From: Eukaryota sp. TZLM1-RC
Taxonomy: Eukaryota; Metamonada: BaSk clade
Reading direction: 5' to 3'
Assembly (NCBI GenBank): GCA_040285825.1
Contig: JAUPSS010000004.1
Span: forward strand, 1,364,001 to 1,428,000
DNA: 64,000 nucleotides
Of the stretch, positions 34,930 to 46,709 are shown piece by piece. The notes under the pieces are model-generated. The model saw nothing but the letters and a program-made list of their open reading frames with translations, was not told where the DNA came from and made no database searches. How positions within the stretch are numbered: position 1 is the first letter of the stretch; each line of letters starts with the position of its first letter. The position numbers and the translations under genes are program-made.

Positions 34930-35614
34930 ATTTCTGTTGGCTTTGAGACAATTTTTTGACAAACCCTTTGAACCTCAATTTCCTAACCTCTCTGATGACA
35001 TGCATGAACACCAGTTTGCAGTCCGTTCTACTTGTCTTATTACTTTGAGTTGTGAAACGGGTCGTCAAACGGTCACTACTCGATTTGATTGACACAGCAG
35101 ATTGTTACCATGAAGAACATTTGAACAACATCAATGCTTGGTTGAAAGAAGTTTAATTTTTGGTCAAGGAAGTCACAAAGGCAGGAGATAAGCAGACTGA
35201 TGAAGAATGGCTTGATGACACCGAAATGATGGAATGTGATACGATTATCAATGGTGTCACTTACGATTTGGAGGTCAAATTAAACACAGATTTGCTAAAA
35301 GAAACCATTCCTGATGAACGATACACTCCAAATTGGCGGTATGGTGAAGCGCGTCATTGTTGAAATGTGATCCCAAATGTCCCTATTCTCCAGCTGAGCT
35401 TGTTATTCAATTCAAAGGTCAAAATCATTATTATTGTGATTGCCTATTAAAACATGTTCAAGAAACTGGCGACGGAAATGAAGAGTTTGGTGATTTGGAT
35501 GGAAGAGTGTTTGTAGTTCGTATAGAATTTCCCTATCCAGGAACAGGTGAGCCAATGTTCAGAGCTTTGAGTCCAATTAATATTTCTCCTGTGGGTCCTC
35601 CTTTTGAACCTTAA
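34930..35614 (+). pseudogene. Relic of a second LRR-protein C-terminus
   Basis: The plus strand at 34,950-35,092 reads KPFEPQFPNLSDDMHEHQFAVRSTC, matching the tail of the truncated paralog at 26,798 (FPDFPDDMLEPQFAVRSSC). Frames at 35,160-35,363 and 35,357-35,614 follow. The last contains YYCDCLLKHVQ and DGRVFVVRIEFPYPGTGEP, which resembles the C-terminal domain of the intact gene (IFCKCADLAYEAL, ELYVFRVSFKTKADGQE). A frameshift lies near 35,360. It is a tandem paralog that has lost its N-terminal half. Confidence 0.6.
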
Positions 35615-35647
35615 TGTTACTCGAAACATAGTGTTTGAAAATCTTAG

Positions 35648-36378
35648 TTGTATAGATTCCTAGTCTTAATTGACGTTAAAATTCCACATTCTTGATTAGG
35701 TTTTATTTAAAATTGTTTATTAATTTAACAATTACATCATCAATCTTTTATATCTAGTTACATGACTACATATTATCAATTAATAATATTTATATTCTAA
35801 TCTCAGGTAATACAACAGTGATGTCAAAATCCATTGCAGACTTAATAGTGCATAAAGTGTTCAGATGACATTTACTTTAATTAATAAAAATTACAAAATT
35901 AAGTAATTAATTAATAAGTATTCCATTGTAATAATAATTGTCAACAATTGTTATATGACTGTGTGAGACTCGAATATAATTTTATTAACTATTCGTTTCA
36001 AACAATGTATTTGTATAGATTCCTAGTCTTAATTGACGTTAAAATTCCACATTCTTGATTAGGTTTTATTTAAAATTGTTTATTAATTTAACAATTACAT
36101 CATCAATCTTTTATATCTAGTTACATGACTACATATTATCAATTAATAATATTTATATTCTAATCTCAGGTAATACAACAGTGACGTCAAAATCCATTGC
36201 AGACTTAATAGTGCATAAAGTGTTCAGATGACATTTACTTTAATTAATAAAAATTACAAAATTAAGTAATTAATTAATAAGTATTCCATTGTAATAATAA
36301 TTGTCAACAATTGTTATATGACTGTGTGAGACTCGAATATAATTTTATTAACTATTCGTTTCAAACAATGTATTTGTA
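35648..36378. repeat. 363-bp direct tandem duplication
   Basis: The unit starting TATAGATTCCTAGTCTTAAT occurs at 35,651 and again at 36,014. I found only one clear substitution between the copies (GTGATGTC against GTGACGTC). It is non-coding and adjacent copies abut directly. Confidence 0.92.
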
Positions 36379-37252
36379 AGTGAATCAGTTGCCAAAAAAT
36401 CAAGTACCGGTGTAATGTACTAATTGAAAACAAAAAAAAACACAATTAAAAGCATAACTACTGGAAAATTAATTTCTGTTATAAAATACATACATGACTT
36501 GGTTTATTGATGGAGGTTTCTAAACGATGAGTTGTTTACCTTTAATGTAAAAATGCGAATTATTGCTACTTAAATTGACAAATTGAAAAGTTCTGCTCAG
36601 ATCATAAAGTTGGGTAAATTCAAGAATTCAGATTGAACATCTTGCAAACAATCAATAGTGGGATGTATTGTGGATGTCAAATCATCAGCTAAAGCGAAAC
36701 CAAAACCACCAACTTTCCTTGTTTTAAACAGCAGTACTTTAAAAATACTATTTTATGAAAGTCAAAATTAAAAAATGCAAAGTATTTGCACTACGGTAAG
36801 TTCCACAACTAATGTTACAATTCTGGATTCAAAAACTTCATGAATTAATCATTGCAAGGAATTCTTCCTTTGTGGACTCAATAATGGCCCAGACCATAAT
36901 TTGGTTAATGTTTTGGAATCACTAAAAGGTTGATAACGCATCGACCAACATGGAAATGGGCGCAGTGTTGATTATACAATCAATTCACCTTGAGTTGGAG
37001 ACCATTTAGTCAAAAAATTATAGTTCATGCATTTGGTTTTGTTTCAAATATGAAAACACACCATCGGATTGTCTCAACATGATTTCTGATCTCAAAAAAC
37101 ATCCGCAATAGTCAAATTGTGTTATGTTTCAGCACACAAGAACCGTTTTTTTATAAAATCTGTGTATGAAGCAACTCTTATTTCAGTAATTAGTCAATTC
37201 TGTGAGACTTGAACAAGAAACTTGTTGCGTTTTTTTTTCAACCATTAGAATT
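36379..37252. other. No gene seen
   Basis: AT-rich DNA with no open frame of note and no match to the element families of this window. Confidence 0.45.
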
Positions 37253-37666
37253 CTACATCTTTGAGGTTTTGTGATAAAAATACGAGAAGCAAAACGAAGA
37301 TGTTGTCAATATACAACTAAACACTTTATTGATAATTTTTGCTGTAACATTGAGCAGGATATGCAATACTGTGGACATAACTCCACTAATAGAAAGCCAA
37401 CAAAAGAGTACAACAGGATGAACAACGTTGGTGAAGCTTGGATGAAATGGAAAAGCCCGAACGAAAAAGAATTGATAAATACTGATAAAAGCAGTAATGC
37501 AAGAAACATATGCCCAGATGATAGCAACCAATAGGCAGTGATTTATTGATTCGGACACTTCTTTCTTATACAAGAAGTGGTAGGTGCCGTAGATATTTAT
37601 TGATGTAGCAAATTGAAATGGAATTGTGTTGTGCAGCAGTGGATATTTATCAAGAACGGGGATAAG
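37253..37666 (-). other. Open frame of a multi-pass membrane protein, probably a lone exon or remnant
   Basis: The frame is open for 138 codons with no ATG near its start. It codes three hydrophobic segments (LLVAIIWAYVSCITAFISIY, then VVLFCWLSISGVMSTVLHIL) with ordinary loops, so it looks like part of a real membrane protein. I find no convincing upstream exon (a stop at about 37,669 and no good acceptor). Parent family not recognised. Confidence 0.35.
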
Positions 37667-37934
37667 TTATGAAATAACCTTATTATGCTAAATCGTCTGC
37701 ATGCTTGTAGTGTGGCGCTGCTGTAGTTAAACCATCACATCGTTCTGTGAGGTACTGTTTTATGAATCGTCATAACGATTTTCATTTTTAGTGTTGCTTA
37801 AATTGTCTTTTCCTACTCACAACCACTTTTACCACGAGAAATCAAGCCGAAGAATCATGCTTCTCTGGACAACAAATTCTCAGAGAATTTGGTCTGAGAA
37901 TCAGGGTTGTTTTCCTTCTTTGAAAAAATATACA

Positions 37935-39345
37935 TGAGAATGGCGCAGTTCTGTATATGCAAATAAGACTGCTTACACACAGAATATTACGCCAATTAAT
38001 ATTGCTTACCCAACACCGGAAGTTTATGGAGGTAATGGTGATTCACTTGCCTTGACACATGGTGGTAGGGTTGTTGCATTGGGATGTAATAAATCCTATC
38101 ATTTAATTCAAAAATTAATTAATGTCATTTGTTTTTCTGTGTGTGATGATCCTTTTGAAGCAGTTGATGGGAATGGTGATTTCTTCTTTAAAGGTACAAG
38201 GAAGGAAAGAAGCTATAGAATTAGGCACTATAACATCAAGATACCAGTAAGTAAATACATGGCCCCCAATGATTCACTTCAGTGTTGTTTTTCTTTGATT
38301 CGTAATCGTCTTTATGTTGTAGATATAACTGGTGATGTTTGGGAATTTGATAAGTATAATTGTGATGATCCCTTCAACAAAAAACCCACCAAAGTTCCAG
38401 GGTTAAGTAACATTGTTTTTATTAGTGGTTATAATGATATTTGTGCTGCCATTGAAAACAATTGTAAAGTTTTTGTCTGGGGTGATTTGAGTAGAATCAG
38501 TGATTTTTGTAAGAACACTACAGAACCCCTTACGATTGAAGCTTTCACCAATGTAGAAGGTATTTCAGTAGGTCGTAACTTCCTTTTCGCCTACAACAAA
38601 AACACTGTTTGGGCTTGGGGAAAGAACGATGAAGGTCAATTAGGTACAGGTGATTTGATTGATCGACCACAACCTGTCAAACTATTTGGGTCTGAAATAC
38701 TTGGCAGTTTCAATTCTCTAATACAACCTTTGGATAGAATGTTCATTGGTCTAAGCAAATTAATTTACTTTGAATATTTACAATATTTGAAACATTTGTT
38801 TGGTAACCATCCTTATACAAAAGCTAGATTCTAAACCAAATGTTCAATTATCAAGAAAATGGCTAAATTTGCTAAACAAGTGATTAATGGTTTAGAATTT
38901 TTAAAAGATCCTCAAGATTTAAATTTAAATGACAATATTTGTGATTTGCAACTCATTCTAACAAGTGATTATAATTGTCCGGAAGTAATTTATACTAGAA
39001 TTAAAAAACTTGATTTTTAGTATCATAATGTTGGTCATGATCCACAATTATTTTCATCTTTCCCAAATGTTGAGGTTGTTAAGCTTGATGCTTCGCGGAG
39101 ATCTGTTAGAAAGTTATACTTAAACATGGCACATTTATCAAATCTTAAATGCCTGGAACTTGAATGTGAAATCACTATAGAACAATTACCCCTTCACTAG
39201 TGAAGTTGGTGCTCAAATATCTTAACATTGAGGTCATTGATTTAAGCTATCTAACATCATTGAAAGAGCTGGTATTATTTGGTGATATTTCACAAAGTAT
39301 ATTAGAAGCACAAATTCCTTACCTGAATCCATTGTTTTTTAACAA
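37935..39345 (+). pseudogene. RCC1-LRR protein pseudogene, 5' part, interrupted by retrotransposon
   Basis: The readable frame 38,052-38,834 has RCC1-type blades (KVFVWGDLSRISDF, NTVWAWGKNDEGQLGTGDLI), followed after a stop by a region aligned with the gene at 53,440-55,665 (KFAKQVINGLEFLKDPQDL) and leucine-rich repeats (SNLKCLELECEITIEQLP, EVIDLSYLTSLKELVLFGD). In-frame stops occur after TKARF and after KKLDF. Homology stops near CCATTGTT (39,337-39,345) and resumes at 42,626. RCC1 propellers commonly bind or regulate small GTPases or chromatin. This copy is dead. Confidence 0.72.
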
Positions 39346-39394
39346 CTTCAAAGGATTTACCTATGGTAAAATCAGTGACTTGATAAATTTTTTT

Positions 39395-42300
39395 TTAAAT
39401 TTAATTTTATTCTAAACCTATAAATCAACATCTAAAAAATCCATCTCTCCCAAAACAAAAACACTAGATGCAACTCTCTCATAGTGAGATCCAAGAGAAA
39501 GCAAAGCATCAGAAACCATCTTCAACATCCCCTTAAAAATAGAAAACACAATTCTATTTTGCCAAAACAATCTGTTGAAATTTCTGCCAGTTCTTCTCTT
39601 TACAATCATTTCAAAATCATCCAAAAACGTAAAGCAGTTGGTGCAAGTGAACCAAAAAGGGAAAATACAAATGGATACAAATTGTATTTTTGCATGCTGT
39701 AGACTGGCCAATTTGGACAAAGGTTCATTGTATTTTTTTGAATTTAAAATTTTCAGCATTTGAAAGGGGATTATGAATTTCAGAATTAACAAGCCTTTCA
39801 TTTGAGGCATTACAAGGATCAACAGACATTACATCCAATAAAAATGAAGCTTCCATCTAATCCAGGTAATATGACATCACCTCTATTATTCTTATGAAAA
39901 TCATTTTCAGCATCAAACAGATTTGACAACAGAGGTTCCAAGAAGGATTCAATTCTATAAGATTTACACATACAATATAACTGGTCTCTTACAGCATCAT
40001 GAACCTTGCTTCTAAAAGTAATAAAATGTTTACAATTTAACAAATGAGTAGTTGTAATTTCTCGAGAACATTTACAAATTAAATTATGAGGTAAATTATC
40101 AGGCCAGATAAAGGAACGAAATCTCATATTCAGAGTCCAAGCAGAATCGGATAAGAGAGTACCATAAACTTGTGGAATTGTTGTTACTAAGGCAGAAGAA
40201 GTACTGTCACACATATCTTGTAAAAGATTTGCAAAAGCGGGATTCTTTTTCTTGGCCAAGCCAAGTCTAACATCAAAATCCAAGCTTTCAAAAATCTTTG
40301 ACAATTTTTGTTGAAGCTTTTTACAGCAAAACTGTAAATTAAATAGAGATCGGTTTGGAATTTCTTGAATTGATTGAGGAAAACATTTGGTCCAAATTTG
40401 TGGCGGTAATTTTTCAAGTTCACAAGATAACTCATACAAATAGGGACTACAATTGGGGACTAACAGATGAGAATCATCAGGAAATCTACGAGAAAATTCA
40501 TAAATAAAATTTTTGCCACCACCCAAGAATGCTGATTGACACAAAATTGAAGATTTAGTAAATCCAATACCCCCCAAATTTGCTGAAGAAAATAAGTGAC
40601 TTTTCAACATTCCTGGTTCAACATCCAATAAATCAGCAAAAAATTCTGTTCTCAATGAATTGAATGAACGACAAAAATCTAATGCTATGGAAGGAGCACA
40701 AGATCTCAAAATGTGGGTTATTCTCCCAGTGTAGCAAATTTTAAGCATGAAAAATTTAATATGCTTTTCTATATCTAAAGAAGAAATTGAATCAAGTTCA
40801 ATTTTCATTTTTTCCAAAATAACTTGCAATTCATTCTGAATTTGAGGCACATTTCCTAACCAACAACCAAGGAACTTAAAAGCATCACTACTATAATTAG
40901 TAAAAGGGACAATAGAATCGTTTATCACGAGGTCTTGAGCAGAAGAGCCAATCAGAAGGCATTTGCTGGCATTAAGATGAAGCCCAATATTTTCATATGA
41001 ATCGGCAATTTCTTGAGCAACCAATTCTAGTAAATCAAATGAACCAATCAAGGATATATCATCCATATAAGCAACTATTTTTATAGAAGGGTATTTTTGC
41101 TTAATGATATTTAAAGTTTTGTGAATAGCTAAACAAAACAATAATGGGCCTAAAGGATCTCCCTGCTTCACTCCAGAAGATGATTTAAGACCAAATGAAT
41201 TAAAAATTAAATCTGATTCTTTCCCATAAAAATGGTAGAAAAAAACTCGATAGCTCAGGAAAACCAGATTTAATAACTTCAAAAATTGCTTCTCGCTTTA
41301 CAGAATTAAAAGCATTTTTAAAGTCGAGATTAAAAATAAAATTATTTTCCTCTGCATTAAAAAAGGTATCAGAGGCAATAGCAGCAACAGAAGCACCATC
41401 AATTGTTTTGATTCCAAATTGATGAGGATTCAAAAATGTAGAAGCTTTGTCTTTGACACGATCGAAGACAATTGATGCTAGCAAACGAGAAAGAGATTCA
41501 CCAACAGCAATTGGGCGTATTCCATCAGGTTTGATTCCGTTTCCAGGCTTTACTAAAGCAATCAGACGTGCTGCGAGTAATTCAAATGGAGGATTAATTT
41601 TCAAAACAATTAATTGTTGAAAATAGTGGGCTAGATCATCAGCAATTTCGGGAGCACTGGAACACGCTATTTTTAACAGATCAAAAGAAATTCCAGATGG
41701 GCCTGCTGCTTTCCCCTTTGGCAATTTTTGAATAGCTTTAAGAACTTCAATTGCAGTAATAGGATTTTCAATCCAAAAAGGACACACTTCAGGCTTGCTG
41801 CACTTGAAATTTTCTTGAGGATGCAACTTTTGAAGTTTTTCAAGGGTATCAGAGTTTGCATCAGCCAAAGAATAGGAAAACAAAGACTGCTTTGCGGCAC
41901 CATAACGACCACGTAAGCACAATTTTCGGCAAATTTTTGATTTTACAAATTTTCTATTTCCAAACTTTTTCTTAAAACAAAATTTCTTTATTCTAGCAAA
42001 ATATTTCCAGAAGGATGAAATATTCCACTTATTATTTTTCAATTCAGAAGTAAAATTTCTCATTTCCATTGAGAAGGGGATTGTGCTGGCGAAAACTTAT
42101 TTCTACTGGGATCCGGATCGGGGGTCCTACGGTATCAACGGCTTTACAATTCGTACAAAACAGAAGTTTTCGACCATTTCGTGAATCTGCAACATCTTTT
42201 TTGCAAAATGGACAACAAAAGTTACTGTTTTCAGAAGGGGAAGAAGAGGGAACACTAGAAGCATTTAACTGTTGATCGTCAGAAACATTATTTTCAGCAC

Positions 42301-42625
42301 CTTTCACAACGGCAACAGCTGAAACAGAACATTCGAGAATTTGTTGAGCAGATTTTAATTCAAATTCTCTTTTTTGTTTTTCAGGGCACGTTCTCGAATT
42401 ATGACCACTGATACCACAAATCGAACATTTTTTAGAACCTTTTAATGGCAGTGGTTTCATTTTTTCAGTTCTTTCAATTTTGTCAATTTGTGAGTTAAAA
42501 GTAGAAATAGACTTTTGACTTTTTGCAGTTTCAGCTGGAGAAAACAAATTTCGAGAAACGGAGTTGTTAATAGAACGCGCAACAGAACGCAAGGAACGTA
42601 ATGGTGGTTTTTCTGTTTTTCTGGT
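39395..42625 (-). mobile_element. Longest RLE non-LTR retrotransposon (family A), nearly complete coding region
   Basis: In order on the minus strand: a CCHC zinc knuckle (KCSICGISGHNSRTCP), a second zinc-ribbon-like pair (CCPFC and FCTNC), the RT fingers (GKAAGPSGISFDLLKI), KPDGIRPIAVGESLSRLLA, motif A (FIFNLDFKNAFNSVKREAI), motif B (SSGVKQGDPLGPLLFCLAI), motif C (VAYMDDISLIGS), the knuckle CKCSREITTTHLLNC, the endonuclease RGD motif and the family A end. The N-terminal frame (to 42,044) and the RT frame (from 42,069) overlap by 26 nt. Two further shifts, near 41,230 and 39,840, lie in homopolymer runs. It looks young but is broken unless those are sequencing errors. The 5' end is truncated at 42,625 in host sequence. 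Confidence 0.92.
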
Positions 42626-43373
42626 ACCATTGTTAGATTGGATATTTGGTTGGAAGAACCTGTTAATATTGATAATCAATTACCAAACATTAAGGAATTG
42701 ATAATTCATTAAATTCATTCAATTGATTAAACCTGATGAAGGTACATTGCTTCTTCCTTCACTATATCAACCAGAATTCCCTTGTCAAGGATTAATTGAA
42801 TCTGAAGACAACAAGAAATTTTTTTTTGAAGTTATATTGTTTCATTCTTCACTATCTCCAACAAAGTTCATTAATGAAGGATTAATCAATTCTGTTAAGC
42901 GATTTAGGAATAAATACTTGCTGAAATTGTCTTGTTTTCCATGGTGTATTCAATATCCTTATGATATTTATCCCCTGTTCACGGTCAAAAGATTTCCATT
43001 TTCTTTTTTTGAGGGTGTAGTTGTTCAACATGAAGGAATTATGTGTGTGATCAAATCAATTGATGGAGTTGAAAATACTTGTGTTTTGGTTCCTTTAATT
43101 AAATTTGCCGAATCTGCTGAAGTCATTTTGCTTAATGATCAAGATTACACAGCTTCTATTCATGAAATCAGAAAATTGTTACCCAAAAAAGGAGATGAAA
43201 TAATAATTGTTGAATTCAGAGAAGACCCAGAATTGATTGGTTCTATGGGAATTTTGAAAACTAAATATGGGGAAGATGCAGTTGTTATGCTAGGTGATCC
43301 ATCAGACCTGAAAATTGTCAATATTGGAGACATTGCAGGGATCTTGAAGCCTTTTGTTCAGTGTGGGCAATAA
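42626..43373 (+). pseudogene. Chimeric frame: RCC1-LRR pseudogene 3' part plus Spt5-like KOW fragment
   Basis: The first part (IVRLDIWLEEPVNIDNQLPN, then KYLLKLSCFPWCIQY) continues the LRR pseudogene interrupted at 39,345. From about 42,985 the open frame is different: GVVVQHEGIMCVIKSIDGVE, then LLPKKGDEIIIVEFREDPEL and GSMGILKTKYGEDAVVMLGD. That pattern (a KOW repeat, P-x-KGD, a GE/FRED-like loop and a second KOW) resembles the C-terminal KOW domains of transcription elongation factor Spt5. No other Spt5 part is present here, so this is likely a displaced fragment that makes an uninterrupted but artificial 216-codon frame. Confidence 0.5.
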
Positions 43374-44280
43374 ATTTTACATTTTTGTTTTGTTTTCCAT
43401 TCTTGGGTATTCATTTTGAATTACGAATTAATTACATTTAACTGTGATATAAGGTTTGCTCTTTTGCATCTGCAAACAAACATTTTGAATCATATTCATC
43501 AAAAGTAGTTTCTACCAATTGTCTTGGGTCAGACCATCTTTCAATCTTTCAAAATTCTTTACAATGTTCTCTTCTAAAACTTCATTGAAAGCATTCAGAA
43601 AATAAAGCTTTGGCTCCCTGGTTAGTAGAGTTGTGTTGGGGCAGATTTTCAACACAGGTGAACTACTAGTAGATGCTATTTTAGATGTCTCTGATGGTCA
43701 AGCCACATTCTATGGTCAGACGTATTTATCTTGCCAGAAAAATTCTTTTTTCTGATTATTTGTGATAAACCTCCTTGTTTCCTAATTTTCCGTTTATACA
43801 AGGATTTTTGATGCATGCTAATTCCACAGTTCTGTTGAAGGAGATCTTCATGACATTGTCTAAACCTCTTGTGACATATTGAGACAACGGTCACTAAGCT
43901 GAAATTCAGCTGACCAATGCTGTTCGGTTATGGAAGCAGAACCTGTTGCACTGGTCACTTTCTGGGCTACAATGGACAGATGAGGATACTTTTGCCCATG
44001 TGTTGCCCACCAATAATGAAGTGGTAATGGCTATGTATCTTCCTAATTATAAGAATCGAAACTGAAACAATTAAATTCTTGTCGGAATTATTTGTAAAAA
44101 TCCTTAAAATTCTTGAAGAACTTTGTAATTGACTTGGTTTTTTGTGGGTCATTGAAGATCACATTATTATAAAATCTCAGTAAACGATTAAGCATCCTAG
44201 CAATTATGAAAAATTCCTTAGATGTATATTCCATTCTTTTTAAAAATACAGCATCAATTATTGATATTCTTGAATTGTTT
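43374..44280. other. No gene seen
   Basis: AT-rich. Short frames on both strands (43,676-43,894; 43,967-44,152) lack any recognisable motif. Confidence 0.45.
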
Positions 44281-44580
44281 TTGTCAAGGTTGAGGTTTTA
44301 TTGTTCAGCTAGTCACAAAATTTTAGATTTAATTAGGCAAAAATAACCTTCTATAAAAATAGTTACTTATATTGATGCTATTCTTTATTGTTTTATTCGA
44401 TCTATTACAAATGGTTGCTCATGAAATTGCCGATTCATATTGGACTCTTCTTAATGCTGGCTATTGCCTTCGTATTGCTACTTTTCCTCAGGATCTTTTC
44501 ATAAACGATTCTCTTGTCCCCTTTACTAATTATAGTAGTGAGGCAAAATTTCCTGTTTATGGAAATTTCGATTTATGTGT
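44281..44580 (+). mobile_element. Decayed reverse-transcriptase fragment of family A
   Basis: The plus strand retains KIVTYIDAI where the long copy has KIVAYMDDI, then QMVAHEIADSY, LNAGYCL and the segment DLFINDSLVPFTNYSS, which matches DLVINDSIVPFTNYSS. One catalytic aspartate of the YxDD motif is lost (DA). Frameshifts separate the blocks. Confidence 0.72.
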
Positions 44581-46709
44581 TGATGAATTGATAGAGTTTA
44601 TATGGAATTATTCATTATTGATTGGTGAATTATCTAGGAAGCAGTATGTGAGGTTAAAAATCAAAAATTAAACAGAAATTAAAAAAATTAAAATTAAATA
44701 TTATAATAATGCTCATCTTACAAAGTTAAAAATAACTGCCGATACATTTTGAACAAGAAATATTTATCAACATTGATTTGGTTAAAACGGTTTATAGGTT
44801 CTATTACATAAATGTGAATTTAATGTTCAAAAATTGTAATAATCTCATTAATTCTCAATCAGGGAACGTCTCTTGCTCATCAACAAAAGAAAAAATGTAA
44901 AGAAATCTAAAAATTCTACACAAAGGATATTGATTCACGTCTACTTTATATCTTATGTTTTGTACCTATATTTGTTAGAATTTCTGTCCTTTTTTGAACC
45001 GATGGGTAATTTGATGATTATACGAAAACGAAAATCAACAATTACTCTTTATGAAATGAAACTTTTCAATGCTGCTTCGTCACTCAAAGAACTCGTTTCT
45101 GATAAACCAGAAATCATGGTTAATCGTGATGTCACAGCAACCTTTTCAAAGGTTTTCAATTTGGACAATGTGTTACTAATTATTTTCAATAAAATTGATA
45201 AACAATCACTATTGTAGCTTATCGTGCAAAATTAAATGAAGAATTGTTTGAGTGATGCAAAATATATTTCCTGTTAAAATTGTTTCAAAACAATGAGAGT
45301 TGTATCTCGTATAAGAATTCGGTAATTAAAGATTTATTAGGAATTTCACCAATACTGAACCCATTAATTAATTTGTTAATCATAAACACAATAATTTATT
45401 TCTAAGAAATATTTGGGTATTAACTTTCAATAATTTTAATTGTTTATTTTCAACAATTTGAATATGCTGGAAATTCTCTACATTCAAATTTTTCAGCATG
45501 TCATCAAAAACATTTTCATCGTCATTATTAGATAAAATATATTAAACCAGTTGTAAATTAAATTCATGGTGTGATTGTTGAGTGATTATCAATGATTGTT
45601 ATAGAACATTCACCCTATCAAAACACATTTGTTGTTTGTTGTGAAATTCAACAACAATTTTATTTTTTTCTGATATTCCTTATACAATAACAATAATTAT
45701 CAACATTGAAACTCATTGTTATTTTTCGAATTAATGTTGCCTTCTACTGCACAAGCAATCAACACAAATGCACACCCATTTCTATCAGAACTGTCAGAAG
45801 GATTTAATTAATTAATTCGAGAATTTTATTGAGTAATTATTTAACACTGCATTTGTTTAAATTCTGGAGTAGACAATACCGTTAACACAAGCTTCCACAC
45901 CATCAAAGCCTACGGAATCATGTCAGGAATTGTTTTGATAATAGTTGAAAGGAAGGGAATTTAACCACATTTGATAACCAAAACCTTATTCATCCTTTTT
46001 CTCCAACCAAATTTTAGTGATGTTTTAATACATCACTAAAAAATGGCAATAGGAAAATTTGAATCAAGACACAATTTATAGTTTCGATGCAGTGAATGTT
46101 TTGAAGGCTTTCGGAACAAGGAAATCTAAATGATAATTCAAACAGAAAAATTTGTTTCATCACCAATTAATGCAGCTTTGGTCAAATACCTTGATGAATT
46201 GATACATCACCACCCAGTTGATAGACCATGATTGATCGCAATTTGTTAAGTCAACTGACCTCACAAAAGCCAAAAAAATCTGCATATTTTGTTACATTAT
46301 CACCAAATATGTTGGTGATGAGGGTAACTAACGAAGCATCTTAATGACTTCAAGCTCTTACTTGATGGATTTCAACAAGTTATTATGACTGTCAAGTGTC
46401 TTTTCGGCAGAACCTACGTAACAAACAAGAAAACAGGTACGAATTGAAATTGAATTATTGTGTTTCGAGTGCAATAACTTGGTCGCTTTGTGTTACATCA
46501 TCAATATTCGTAAATCGTCAGTTCTCTTCTACTATCTTTTTTGTTGATTTTTATTTTTTTTTGATTTTGCCACAGAAAAACAAACTCCAAATCACAACTG
46601 TCTTTTACACGCAATCCGTGAACAACTGAATCAGCAAATCAAATTTTATTAAAAACAATGGTGACTCTGTACAAATACAACAAAGTAAAAAATCCAAAAA
46701 ATCCAAAAA
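44581..46709. other. 2-kb AT-rich region without supported gene
   Basis: The only larger frame (44,873-45,217) is Lys/Asn-rich, with KSTITLYEMKLFNAASSLKE near its middle, but I do not recognise it. A 77-codon frame (46,396-46,629) precedes the 3' end of the BAG6-like gene. Poly-A/T-rich repeats are scattered. No RNA gene seen. Confidence 0.4.
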
